The position numbers and the translations under genes were made by a program. From contig RSEF01000003.1 in NCBI GenBank assembly GCA_003993805.1, positions 45,576,693-45,640,692 on the forward strand: 64,000 nucleotides of DNA. The letters run 5' to 3'. A model generated the notes under the pieces. The model saw nothing but the letters and a program-made list of their open reading frames with translations, had not been told where the DNA came from and did no database searches. Below, in pieces: positions 11,141-22,690 of the stretch (position 1 is its first letter; each line of letters opens with the position of its first letter). The DNA is from Himantopus leucocephalus. Taxonomy: Eukaryota; Chordata; Aves; Charadriiformes; Recurvirostridae.

Positions 11141-13750
11141 TTTCTGAAACCTCTGAAATGTTATCTTATAACCCTAGATAACGATCTCCTCTCTCTTCCC
11201 TTCCCCTTCCCCCAAGATTTTTGTATTTCTTATAATTTCTAATCTTAAGATTAGTAAAGATGTTCTTAGAATAAAAATCATACAAAAGTCTGTCACGATG
11301 GACTGATCTGAATTGACTCACAAACTCTAGCAACTGGCATGTGATTGAAAGAATGAGTCAAAGTGCTCTTTCTGTACTAAAAAAGCTGTAGAGTGTGTGT
11401 TAAGAGACTGGAATAGTATTTTCATGCTGATTGATAAAATTTCAGCTGTGTGGCTGGTGTTAGAGGAGGATGCTGGATGCATGCTGTGTTTGAAAGAGAG
11501 TAAACTGTCTCGCTGTTATCTCCTGAAACGTCTCCTCTCCTGCATGGAAGGGTGGTACGTGTGTTTGTGTGATGTGTGGTGGTGTCCTGTTGTGGTTGTG
11601 AGGTCTCAGCATCATCCATGGAGGCAGGCAGGGCTCTGGGCAGAAGAAGACATAGCACAGGGCAGGGTTTTTGGTGCTCCAATGACTTTAAGATTATTAT
11701 TAGATGCAGCTGGGGAAGGTGAGGGAAGTGGAGATTTTGGCCATAGAAACTTTCACTACCTCTTTGGCAGCTGGAAGCCAATCTATCAGACACTGAACGC
11801 AATGGGGCCTGTCGGGGCGGTGCACAGGCCCTGCCGAAACTGGGGGTCAGGTCCTTCAACCCAACTGGTCCATCAGGGTGGGACAGGGCTGCTGGGCCAG
11901 CCATACCCACTAGCAGAGCCCTGCTGTGTTGTGCAGTGGTTCTGGTTTTCATTGCAGCTCTGAGCTCTCACCTCTTCTCCTTGACACACTTCTGTTGTAC
12001 TTGCTCATGTTTATCTTGTGGGGATCAAGATGTACTTGAACTTTAGAAATGAAAACGGAAATTTGAACAGGAAACATGGCAGATTGACATGTTCCTTATT
12101 ATCACTGCTACATTTTAGGCATATGTTTTAAAAATCAAAACACTGAAGTTTTCAAAGCATTGGAGGTGAGGGCAAGGAGGGAGACCCATCCATACCCCAC
12201 CCAGGATGCTTATTCTTGAGGATGATTCATCTGTAGATGACACTGCAGAGCCAACCATAGCTGATGCTGAAAGTACTTAGTTACTGTTCAGGGATTTCCT
12301 GACTGAAATCCCAGCTTCTCCTCAAACACGGTGTGAGCTTACTGTACAGGGAAAACACCATGGACAAGATTATGCCATCTAGGAAAAAACCAAACCCACA
12401 AAATGCAGGCTGGCTACACCTATCAATTTTGGAGGTGGGGCACTGTATGCTGGTGGCAATCTGATATCTTGCAGTTTAAGGTGGTCCCTTGCTGGGCGTC
12501 AAGGTATCAGGAAATCAATGCTGAACTGCCTTTGCCCATTAACATGGCATCCCTACTGAGCTTGTGCAGCAGGAGTGTGTTGTCCCACCTGCATCATGTT
12601 TGCTGGGCAGTAGGGCCAACTGGCATGCATACCTAGGAGCTCTCACCTGTCTTGTGTAGGAAGGGCCTAGTGCATGCAGATCAGCAGCTCATGCACTGCA
12701 TTTCTGATGTGGGGCACACCAGACTGTTTTGAGCTTCCCTAGTGTTGGTGAGATAGAGAAACCCCTAAAGAAAGAGTGAAAAGGACCCAGGAAACTGCAG
12801 GCATTTCTCATGCTTCCTGGTAAAAAGAAAAGCAAGATAGATGGCTTACTCCTCAGAGGTTCTCTGGGCTCTCTCTTCAGTAGCTATTCTCCTGAGAGAG
12901 TTGACCTTATCCTACTACTGGGGTGCCTTCAGACATAGCAGTATGGGATGATTTCCCCTTCCCATCTTGACCCCTGTGGACTCTTCGGTCAACTTTAACT
13001 TCAACATAAGTCAGAGGAAGGAAGTATCTCAGAGAAAAGTTGTGCTCCTAACATACTCATCCCCAGACCTGAAGGATGCAACTTCACGACATTAGGAGAA
13101 CCTCTGAAAGGGATCCTTGGAGAACAACAGCAATGTCATGGATACGGAACTTCCCGCAACATTTTATTCCCCCTAATTTAATCTGCCTGTCTTCATGTCC
13201 TCTTTCTGCCATGAATGATAATGGGAGAGAAACTACAAGAAAGGTATACTCATTACCAGTAAGTTAATTGACTTAGGGCTCATTTTTGTTTAATTTTTGA
13301 TAAAAAAATTCTTCTCACGGATGAAGTTAACTGGGTGTTTGCTGAAGAGACATGAGAGGGGAGATTCTGTCATCAGCTTGTAGCTGTGTCCTTGTCCACC
13401 TAACTTTGCCCCTGTCATTGCAGTAGCAGTGTACTGTGTTAGCTGCAGAGATTTGGAAAGAGATTTTAAAGTGCTTTTGCCTGGCAATAGTCAGGCCCTC
13501 AATGAGCTGGCCAGTATGAATGTGACACAAAAGGACTGCAGCAAAAATGTGTCAAGACCAGCATAGATAAAACTGTTGAGGAAGGTGGATTCAGAGCTGC
13601 AGGACTGAAAATCTCTTGATGGTCCCAGGTTTGGAGGATTCTGTCTGTATTTAAAGCTGCTTTTAGGAGCCACAGCCTGCTTACTTTCTGCTTTGTGCAT
13701 AGAAGGATACAGAGGAAAGGATTTAACTTTGGGCACATCGTGTTTTTGAA
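11141..13750. other. Unique non-coding sequence
   Basis: No gene recognised. A 188-codon plus-strand frame (11397-11963) overlaps a 176-codon minus-strand frame (11422-11952). Mutual overlap of this kind with no domain signature is typical of chance open frames in GC-richer DNA. Confidence 0.5.
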
Positions 13751-13772
13751 GAGTGACCTAAAAAGGTCACTC
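13751..13772. promoter_or_regulatory. Everted repeat of AGGTCA half-sites, 4-bp spacer (ER4)
   Basis: A perfect 9-bp inverted repeat with an AAAA spacer: GAGTGACCT (13751-13759) and AGGTCACTC (13764-13772). Inside it, TGACCT-N4-AGGTCA forms an everted repeat of the nuclear-receptor half-site. Thyroid hormone, vitamin D and xenobiotic receptors are known to bind everted repeats, most often with a 6-bp spacer. No promoter is visible nearby, so function is inferred from the motif alone. A simple hairpin is the alternative. Confidence 0.35.
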
Positions 13773-16603
13773 ACAGAAGCAAAACACAAGAACTTTTTCT
13801 TGGACACACAGCAGTCCCTCCTTGGCGTAAGTCACGCTGATCTTTTAAGCAGTCTGGGACTCTTGTGATCATGTGGGCATTGCTCTCCAGAGAAAATAGC
13901 AAGGGATCTGGAAACAGTCACCCAGAACCACTTCTGCAAGTAACTGTTAGGAGAAAGGAATTTACTCACCAAAAGTTGGGACAAAAGAGTTCATAGGTTT
14001 CTGATCCTTCATCTGTCCTGCTGATACAAGTTTGAGCTAAGCTTAGAGAGCCTGCTGTCCTGGTGGTAAGTTTTTGTGATGCAATACCTTTCCTGTAAGT
14101 TTCCAGTGAAAGGAGCTCCAAAACATGTACAAGCAGATCATAGAATAAACACAGGATGCAGGTAGTTTCCCAAATTCTTCACTAGTTAAAACTTTTATGG
14201 CTTGCTCCTTGTAAATTTGGCTAAGGTCACCGAGGGCTGTATTGTGACAGGCTTTACAGGGGAACATGGTGGTGACTGAGAAGGTGTAAACAACCCCTGT
14301 TTTCACATCTGTTCTTCAGCAGGAGAGAGCAGTTTGTCCTTCCAGTATGGTACAAGGCAGGGAATTGTGGAAGATGACAAAATCATAACCTTGTCCTTTT
14401 TTTGCACCAGCTGCTGTAGACACTGCTCAGAAAGAGGTATCAAAGTTTCTGCATTTGAGCACATTCCCTCCACGGCTGCTGGTGGTGCTTTTCTCATCTC
14501 CGTGTGTTAACGGGCTGCCTGCTAGACCTGATGAGGTCCTGGGCCCAATTCTCTCAGCTGAGGGCAGGCAGCCCTGGAAGATAAGATTTTTACTCATCCC
14601 TCTCTTGACCACAGACATCACCCAAAGGCTTGCTTCTAAATTAGGCACCATGAGTAGCTGGCTTGTATATGGACTTGATTCTCACTGCTGAGTAAGAGAA
14701 CCCAGATGTGGATAAGAGAGGCACATGTTTTCCAAACATCAGTCAGTCTGGGCTCCTATGTGAAGGCTACCTTGAGAAGTTCACTGATATGATTATATGG
14801 CTTCTGGTGTCCAGGTGTAGCTCTTCCTCTGAATTTATTTAATTCTGTATCCATGCAGTGTATACTTACAATGTGATTTGGGAAATGAAGCCTCTGTTGC
14901 ATGGTAAAAATACAGGACAATCACTCTGGTATAACTAGGAGGTAATATTATATTGCCATAATTATGCAATCATCTGCTCTGTTTAGAAAAACCTTACCAT
15001 TTTCAGTAATGGGGCCAGCCAATACTGACTTCAGGTGTGGTTTTCCTGCAACTGGAATCTATCTGTTGGGAAGACGGTGGAAGCAACTAATCAATTTCTC
15101 AGGTTTTCTGTTTTATCTTTCTAGACTGCATTTTACACAGAGTTCTTTTTTATAGGCAGTCTTTCAGGAACGTTTCCAAAGGTAACAACTGGAGTCACCT
15201 AAAATAAGGACTATATTGCAATTTCCAAATATTTCCATAAATAGATGCGGGGAGAAGGGGAAGCGGAGATGCCCAGAGCGACTGTCTTTGCACTGGCTTT
15301 TTCTCAGCTCAGCATTATTGAGAATATTGTCAGCCAGTGAAACTCAGTGCAATTTTTTTTTTAAATTTCAAGTGTGATATGCTGGCTAAAAGCTGAAGGT
15401 ATTGCCCTAGAAGAGAGAAGTATTTATTTTTTCTTACGATACCTTCCAGTAAAGTGATGATATGCAAATTCCACATTGGAATTTTCTACGTATCCTCCAA
15501 AGACTGACATCCTAGCTGGCTTTTCCTGGATGAGTTGTCAGCTCAGAAAGAAAACTGAGCCTATAATGTGTCAGTCTGATCCCCACTGAGAGGGCAGGCT
15601 CCGAAGGGGAGAGCAAAGATTTAAAAAGGAAAGGGTATTAATATGCCAGCAGGTCATATGATACATAGCGTAATTTCTGGGGTCTAGGGTTGATTTCCTT
15701 GGCTATGCATGTGAGACTGACAAGTCCACTTGGTGACATGAAGTGCAAAGTTTTGGTTATAATAAATAATCTTGCCTTTCTTTCCTGTGTCTGTGTCTGA
15801 CTTTTGTTGCTTTTCTGTGCTCTATTTTACAATACTGAAAGGAGCAAATCCCACGTGTAGACTCTGATCACAACTAGCAGACTGCAGTGAAAGAAACAGG
15901 TCGAAATGCTGATTCTGTGTGCACCAGAGTAAATCTAGAGTGTCTCTCTGCCAGCTCCAGGCTGGAGGTTTTAACTGGTAGCCTGCCCGAATTTTGTTGC
16001 TTTCTCTGTGGTTTGTGGTTTTTGGTTCCCATGTTTTTGAAAAGGGACACCAGGACTAAAGAGTGAGGCTTGATCTCTCTTAAATTAAAATCACTATGTG
16101 TTATGAGATGGGAGAGTTGATTCTGGTTAGTGCCCTGGGACTTCTAGCTGTGCTGGCTTAGTAGCTGCTGTAACAGACTTCGTGTCCCCTTGTGTTTGCC
16201 TTACCTGTTTGCCCAGTGTGGTTTGTGGAAGAGCAGCACACAGGAGGACATCGTTGTCATGAGTAGCAGCAAGAAAAGCGCAGCAGCATGCAGTATTAAA
16301 AGGAGTGGGGAGCATTTTCATGTGTTTCAATCAATATGCATACAAAACACCTTCCTTTGCTTAGGTTAGACAGGTCCCTGGGCCCAGGAGAATAAATGCC
16401 ATGGCTGCACTAGTTCACGTCCGTGTCCTGGGAGATGCACCCATGGACGCACACTCGCCAGAGCTAACATAAACCGCTTAGTTTTCTTTTGTATTGTGGT
16501 CGTTGCTTTTTTTCTCCCGGGGTAAGGCTCAGCTTGCAGGTCACCAAACTGACTCTTCAGCCAACCTACAGTAGCCTCAAAACTGTGGAATGTTGTTGTA
16601 AAA
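13773..16603. other. Unique non-coding sequence
   Basis: No gene or repeat family recognised. Open frames stay under about 90 codons. Confidence 0.5.
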
Positions 16604-16792
16604 ATGCAAACATGTAAAATGAGAAGACATCTAATGCCAGCCTTTTGGTGGAGACTAGATTTAGGCTTAAGACAGCTGGTGCCAGAGCATTTGCCTGTTA
16701 ATGTTCCTAGGCTCTGGAATGCCTTGCAAGAGGATATCAGAGCAGCAGAATCAATTAGTGGTCTTAAAAGTAACATTAAGACTTCTGGGTGA
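16604..16792 (+). pseudogene. Possible L2/Jockey-type LINE ORF2 C-terminal scrap
   Basis: The 62-codon open frame carries PRLWNALQEDIRAAES followed by GLKSNIKTS and then a stop. Many LINEs of the L2/CR1 (Jockey) group end ORF2 with a pattern of R-hydrophobic-W-N-x-L-P-x-x-I/V-R-x-A-x-S, then F-K-x-x-L-K-T. Here Q replaces the usual P and L replaces F. It differs from avian CR1, whose tail reads [10 protein letters not shown]. If real, it is an old copy reduced to about 150 bases. The match is short and chance similarity is possible. Confidence 0.35.
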
Positions 16793-18334
16793 CATGATCA
16801 TTTTTTACTCGGAAGAGTGTATTTTATGAGCTGAACTGCTAGCTGGAGAGGTGCAATGTCATTGTTACAGGGAAGAGGATAAACCACAGTAAAAAAAAAA
16901 CACAAAAAATTCTTCAGATGATGATTTGCTTTTATGCTGTGTTTTATCATCTAGGAGCAGGGGAGAAGAAAGCAGGCAGTTTCCGTGTGACATGCACAGA
17001 TTCATACGTGCCTGACCGAGCTCAGATGAGTTATGACTCGGAGTTTACTCTTGGCTGGTCTTTAACCCAGACTACGTGCCAGTGCAAGGGAGTCAGGGCG
17101 CATAAGAATTCCCCTTAGACATCTAATAGGATGACACCACCTTTTATCCAAACACATAAAAATACACAGGACTGTTTGCCTGATCAGTTTTTCGCTGCAG
17201 CAAATGATGGGCGGTGACGGGCAGAGCCCGTCTCTCTCCCTCCTGAGCTGCGTCAGTGTCTGTGACAGAGCAGCAGTAAGCGCCTGCTCCCCTGCAAGCC
17301 AGAGGAAGGACTTAGCGGGAAGGAGAACCCGAAGGGATTTCTGCTTAAAGCCGTGATGCTGCCCTCTAAGACTTAAGGGAACGTATTGCCATTGCCTCCT
17401 TCAACAGGCGTTGCCTCATCTCAGAGGGAGAAGACCCGACTTCTCCTGTGTGCTGTCAGTCCTGACCCCGGGGAAGAAGACAGGAGGGGACAAGAGGCAC
17501 CGTCTTTCCTTGCCCTTGGCTCACAGGGCGACGAATGATACAAGGATCCCCTTCACAGAACCACAATACAGCCATGGAATAACCTCTGCCCAGCAGGGTT
17601 ACACAGAAATCAGTAATCTAAACATTTCATATGCCGCCTACTGCGTCAGCACCCTCAGCCTCATCCCATACCTCTTTCCCTGTGCGGCAGGCTGTGCAGA
17701 ACAAGCCCCGCAGACACACGACGTCGATTCAAGCGAATGCAGGCTGGTGGGTTTGTCTTGATGCAGGAAGAGTAAAACCTCAGTTCTCCACTTGTCAGTG
17801 ACTTCCTGAATGATATGATGGCGCTGGCTGTCTATCTGTTAAGAGGCAACTGTCCATACTGATAATGGAAACAACTCAGACAAGCAATGCAATTGTTCCA
17901 GATGGCAGCCACTGAACCCAGTTTATAGACTAATAATTTACTCCATGAACAGCCCTACATACTTCAGCAGGACCGCAAAATGCTATGCACAGGGAGAGTG
18001 AAGCAGGAGTGTCTGGTCTTAGTCTGTTCTCTATTGCTTGTAAGGAATACCAGTTTTTGGTCGTGTAGTTAAATTCTACACCAGGTACCACACCTGGACT
18101 TGGACAGAGGTTGTGACAAATGCAGCTCCCACATTGTACAAGGGCTGTAGAAAGGAGGGTAGAGGAAGGATCACTGCCACGGCAGCGCTTTCTTTCTGGT
18201 ATCCTCTTAGGTGAAAACACCGCTAATGGGACAACACTCGCTGCTTTTGTCTGCACAGTGAGTGTACTTTCATCAGCACTCTGTGCAAGGCAAAACATCT
18301 TTGGGGTCTTTACAGGAAAGAATAAAGGACACAA
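16793..18334. other. Unique non-coding sequence
   Basis: No gene recognised. The 17.2-17.7 kb part is richer in G+C and CpG than its surroundings, with a 116-codon frame (17411-17761) that shows no recognisable domain. Confidence 0.5.
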
Positions 18335-19474
18335 ATAGAAAGCAAGATTGTATGCTGCCCGGTTTTATCAAAGGTGAATTGTGCCAGAAGAACCTGATAT
18401 CTTATCAAAGAAAGCTAATTGGTTTTCCTGGTAAAGGAAACACAGCTGATCTATCTGGCTATCAGCAGAGCATTTGATATGATGCCACATGGGAAATTAT
18501 TCGTTCAATGGGGGATGATGGGGTTAGGTTGAAGAACAGTGTGCGGAGACCTGGCTAAGGAGGGGATGAATACAGGTGGTGGTGGAGAGGGAGTGATCAA
18601 GCTAGAGGCGGACTACTTGTGCAGTTGCTCAAGGACTAATCTTGGGACTGATTCTGCTTAATATTTTCAGTAATAGCCTCATCATGAGAGGTAGTGTGCA
18701 GATGAAATTTGCAGATGACAGTATGTTTGGGAGCATAGCTATTATGCAAGAAGATGGGGGTATGATACAGGAAGCACTGACTGACCTTGAGGACCAGACT
18801 AATAGAAATGGGATGAAATTCAATATTACAGAGTACGAGGTCATGCACTTAGGGACTAATAACATGAATTTCCACTATAAGCTGGAAGCTTATCAGTTCG
18901 AAACAAGCGTAGAAGAGAAAGACCTGGGCATATTAGTTTATTGGGTGTAACTAAGAAGCAGAGATATCATGCCACTATGCAAAAGACAAATGTGAGTGTA
19001 GGGTATATGAGTCACAGCCTTCCCAAGAGGCGGGGAAGTATCAATGCCACCGGAGAGGGGCAAGATCTCCCCTGGAGCACTGTTGTCTGCTGTGGTCAAG
19101 AAAGACGAAGTTCTGCCAGCGCAGGTGCGGAGCCAGGCTACTAGGAACATCGGGGGAGTGGGGACCCCATTGTATCAGCTCTGGCCTCCATCACCCAGCG
19201 AGTGGCAACCGAGAGGGGACATGGCGATTTTCTTTAAATACAGCAGTGGGTAAACACAAAGGAAAGGAAAGCATGAATTCCGATCAGGGCAATGCTGGCA
19301 CATGAACAAATACAAATTGACTGTGGCTACGCTGAGGCTTGGAGGGTTTCTGGTTGCTTTTAGGCAGGGGGTATCGCAGAAAGGCATTCACTTGGTCTGT
19401 GGGAGGGACTGTGCAACGTGGGGACAGTGGCAGCGGGGGACTGGAGTTGATGTCCCCTCAGGTCCCTCCCAGCC
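18335..19474 (+). mobile_element. Ancient L3/CR1-like LINE, plus orientation, 3' part
   Basis: About 1.1 kb reads as the 3' half of an old CR1-clade LINE. In order it shows a reverse-transcriptase motif A block (YLAISRAFD, 18452-18478), a PQG-type block (AQGLILG, from 18627), the catalytic FADD box (18708-18719), and the EVMHLG and EKDLGILV blocks before 18950. More weakly, the region around 19076-19130 resembles the LEYC...LKKD stretch. The block at 19447-19474 (TTGATGTCCCCTCAGGTCCC then TCCCAGCC) resembles the conserved L3/CR1 3' tail. Several frameshifts separate the blocks. Wording such as CCACATGGGAAATTATT is characteristic of the old amniote CR1/L3 group rather than young avian CR1. The boundaries are approximate. 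Confidence 0.75.
18606..18950 (+). pseudogene. Reverse-transcriptase fragment of the L3/CR1-like LINE
   Basis: After a TAG at 18603-18605 the frame stays open for about 114 codons. It reads AVAQGLILGLILLNIF, equivalent to the conserved GVPQG-x-x-LGP-x-L-F-N-I-F block, then KFADD, whose aspartate pair is the RT catalytic motif C. It continues with a region equivalent to the thumb (NGMKFNITEYEVMHLG) and ends after KDLGILV. In a live element this enzyme copies element RNA into the target site. Here the motif A aspartate, in another frame at 18458-18460, reads as alanine, and the frame is broken upstream and downstream, so the copy is dead. An open frame of this length in such a diverged copy could be chance. 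Neutral decay is the default explanation. Confidence 0.7.
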
Positions 19475-22371
19475 ACGTGTTGCTGGCTGGCACCTGAGGC
19501 TCAACGGGGCTTAGCGCAATGGTAAATGCCCTTCACTCCCCAGGACTTCCCGATGGCAGCCTGCCCTCCTGTCCTCTCCCAGGAACCTGTGTGCACTGGC
19601 TTGCCCAACGTCAGTGCCCAGCCCCTGGCTGGGATTCCCATTCAACTGACAGGAGTCAGGAAAAACTTAACCACGACATGTTAGCATGGTGGCAGCACAA
19701 GTGAGATGGGACCCAGCCTGGACTTCACGGAGGCACCACTTTCCTGGGCCGGCCGAGGCCATTTTGGGCACTGCGCTGACCTTCTGCCAGGGCACAGGGC
19801 TCCGGCCAACTGTGTTTCATCCCTTTTTTTGTGCCGGGGGAGCAGTCAGCCTCCATTTTAATTGCTCTCAGACAGCATCATCCTCTGCAAATCAGAAACT
19901 ACAGTTCAGAGTTTTTTGTCCGTTTCTTTCAAATGAATGTGGGTTTTTTTCTCTTTTTTTCCCTTTTTACCTTCTTTCTCCTCCCTCNACCCCCCCCCCC
20001 CCCAATGCTGGTTGACATTTACCAGAACCCAGTGTGATTTAGTGACCTTGGGCATACTGTGCACTTTAATTTGTCAATTTGGGAAATTAATTTGTGGAAG
20101 AATGAGTAGAAGTCAGAGGTCAGGCAGTTGGAGCGCAGACCTGCTGACAGGTTGACTGTCGGTGGGGGGCTAATGAGAGCACACCACCAAGCGAACGGAA
20201 CAAAAGCAGACAGATTACACTGCCCGCTCGCTGGCTGGAGTCAATAACATCGGGCCGTTGCGCCTCCATCGCTGCCACGGTTTTGCCTCATGCTGCTCAG
20301 GCAGCCATTCAGAAACAGCCAGAGTGGCCTTCTGGGAGGAAGGTATCGGTCACTGGGTGCGAGGCTGCTTCACGGCAAGGATGGAGAGCCTGTGGTGGCA
20401 GCTCTGCCAGCCCAAACCCGGCATGGAGGGAACCACCGGCAAGGTTGTATCTGAGTGCTTTTAGCCCCGGTGCCTGCGGCCGCCTGGAGTCCAGGTCAAC
20501 TTCAGCATCTGCGCTGGGTGCTGGCATCCATGATCGGGGAAGGGGGATTTGTTTTCTGCAGGCAGCAATCCCACTTTGAGGGTGGCTGCAGAGCTGGAGC
20601 ACTTGCCGGGCAGCAAGTAAGAAACGTGACGGCTGCCGCTCTGCGTCTTTCCTCTCCAAAATCCCTTTACCACTCAGCTGGCAGGGCGAGAGTGGGTTAG
20701 GCAGATTCCTGTGGGTGCTTGCCATTCATCTGCAGAAGAGCACGAGCAGAGGTTTGACCGCAAACAAGACCTGAATGTGCTGGAGAGAGATTGCATCTGT
20801 CGCCCTGAGGCAGCCGAACTGCTGCATCACGCTCAGGCTGCCCCCTGAGCCCCATGGCAAAATGACTGAGCTTTACAGGATGACGAATGCTTTAAAGTGC
20901 CAGCAAATCCTCGGATTCTGCCTTTGAAACCAGGCAGGCATCAGGCAAGAGGCACAACTAGGTCACGGCAAAGGCAAGGCCATATCCACAAGGCTGCTGG
21001 GGAAGGGACTCGTGTCAGCTACCTACGTCGAGGCAGCGTCTCCAGCAGCGCTGGAATGGGACAGCTTCTGGGCTTGAGTGCAAAAGCTTGGGTCTTCACA
21101 TTTAATCCTTTTGCTTTTGGGGCTAGCAAAGGCTGGAAGGACCAGACTCAGCATGCACAGCCCACGGGGCAGTGGGAAGAAACTACTTGTTTTGCTCTGG
21201 CAATAACAGCTGGCTCTGCACAGGCGAAGCGAGGGTAGGCTTGGACGGGTGTTGCTTTCCATTAAGTAGCTGGCTAAATGGTGAGGCACCAACGGCTGTT
21301 TGGGGAAGGGAGCACAGCGGGCTGTGAAAGGAACCTCTTTTCCCCCATAAGAGATAAAAAAAGGAAGAAAACCTCCCTGGGGCAGCGGCCTGGCTGGCCA
21401 GGAAGGTCTCCACAGCTGTGTGAGTGCTTTGAGATTTGCATTTGGAGTCAGGTACGGCTCCCAGAGTTCCATGGTTTGGGGACTGAGCATAGTTTCCAGA
21501 TGTGGCACAACAGCTCTTCAGCTGATCCAGGTTGTTCGCTGAATGTGAGGCTGCATCAGAGGGAGATCTCAGGCAGCTGATGCCACGGGGAGTGCAGATG
21601 AAGACATCCCTGGCTCTCAAAATTCCTCTGGTACTGCTCAAGCATGGAGTCCCCTTCAGCCGTCATTTGTCTGACCCTAGCTGTTGTCGTTGATGTGGTC
21701 AGTCACGTCCTCTTGTGGGCACTTCAAGCTCCCCTGTTTAGAAGGACTACAGGGTGCCTTATATTTCCATGTTTCCCTCAATGCCATCAGATCCCGACTG
21801 CTCTCAGCCACATGCCTGCTCCATCCCTGCTGGTTGCTGTGACTGAGCATTGTGGTCTTCACCATGAACATCCTTCCCCATGGACTTCTTAGATTTCACT
21901 GGAGCTGGATAAGATCGTAGTCTCACAGCTCTCGCTAAGCTTCTGAGGTTTCTAGGAGATTGAGGGGTCATTAGACAGCACCAGGGAGACAGTGGCAGGG
22001 AGAAAGCGAGGTCAGGCAGACTGGAGGAGTGGAAGAGGTCCTGGAGTGTGACTTTCAGAGGCTGGCAGGAAGCTGAGACCCTGCACACCCCATCCCTGCA
22101 AATCATCTTGATCTTTGTGGCTTGTAGCATTTCCCCTCTCTGGTTAAAACCTGGCTCCCATGCTGCCATTTTCCTTCATAGGTTAGGGTGCTCCCAATAT
22201 ATCTTGCTCCCGAGATGCCTTGTCCATCACTTTGATGGTAAGTACTGAGAAATTCCTACACATTTTTTGTCACTAAAATGCAGCAAAGGTTAAACATCTC
22301 AGCAACTTACAAATTGTTTCTCTTATGTTTTTCAGCACTGACAAGAGCATCCTGGGTGTTGGCATGCCACT
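19475..22371. other. GC-richer unique sequence with homopolymer N at 19988
   Basis: No gene recognised. A pyrimidine-rich tract (about 19940-20003) contains a single N at 19988 next to fourteen C residues (19990-20003), probably a sequencing-difficult spot. Frames of 100-160 codons on both strands overlap each other and show no domains. The stretch at 20035-20105 faintly resembles a MIR core. Confidence 0.5.
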
Positions 22372-22690
22372 CACCCGGGAAGCGCAGCACGTAACTTCCA
22401 AGAAAGCCGAGCAGCTGGAGCGGCGGCGATTCAGGCTTCAGGCATTTAAACAGTCATGCTCTCCACGTTCGCTCTCTGCTCCATATATGGCCCCGGCCGC
22501 CGAAACCGCGGCTGTCCGGGGAGGGTTGTGCCATGGGAGGGGTGTGCGAAGGGTCTCAGCCCTCTGGCTGCCTGCACAACTCACCACTCTCCACCTACAC
22601 GAGTCAAGTCACAGCCCCGCAGTGGCCCCCGGGCACCCAGCGCTCCTGGGTCGGCTCTGCCCATCGCGCCCCAGGGAATCAGGCTTGCAG
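22372..22690. promoter_or_regulatory. Short CpG-rich segment with perfect CArG box
   Basis: By hand count there are 23 CpG dinucleotides between about 22376 and 22667, far more than the flanks, in G+C-rich sequence. In its middle lies CCATATATGG (22481-22490), a perfect palindromic CArG box of the kind bound by serum response factor, followed at once by a GGCCGCCG-type GC stretch. The combination resembles a small CpG island with an SRF site. No adjacent exon is recognised, and the open frames across it (for example 22456-22908) have no known domain. It could be a promoter of an unrecognised transcript, an enhancer, or simply CpG-rich unique DNA. Confidence 0.35.

Noticed and set aside
11397..11963. 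188-codon plus-strand open frame
   Set aside because: A 176-codon frame overlaps it on the other strand, with no domain, no splice context and no composition bias.
20035..20105. Faint MIR-like core (TAGTGACCTTGGGCAT)
   Set aside because: Only one short block matches, and the rest does not follow the consensus.
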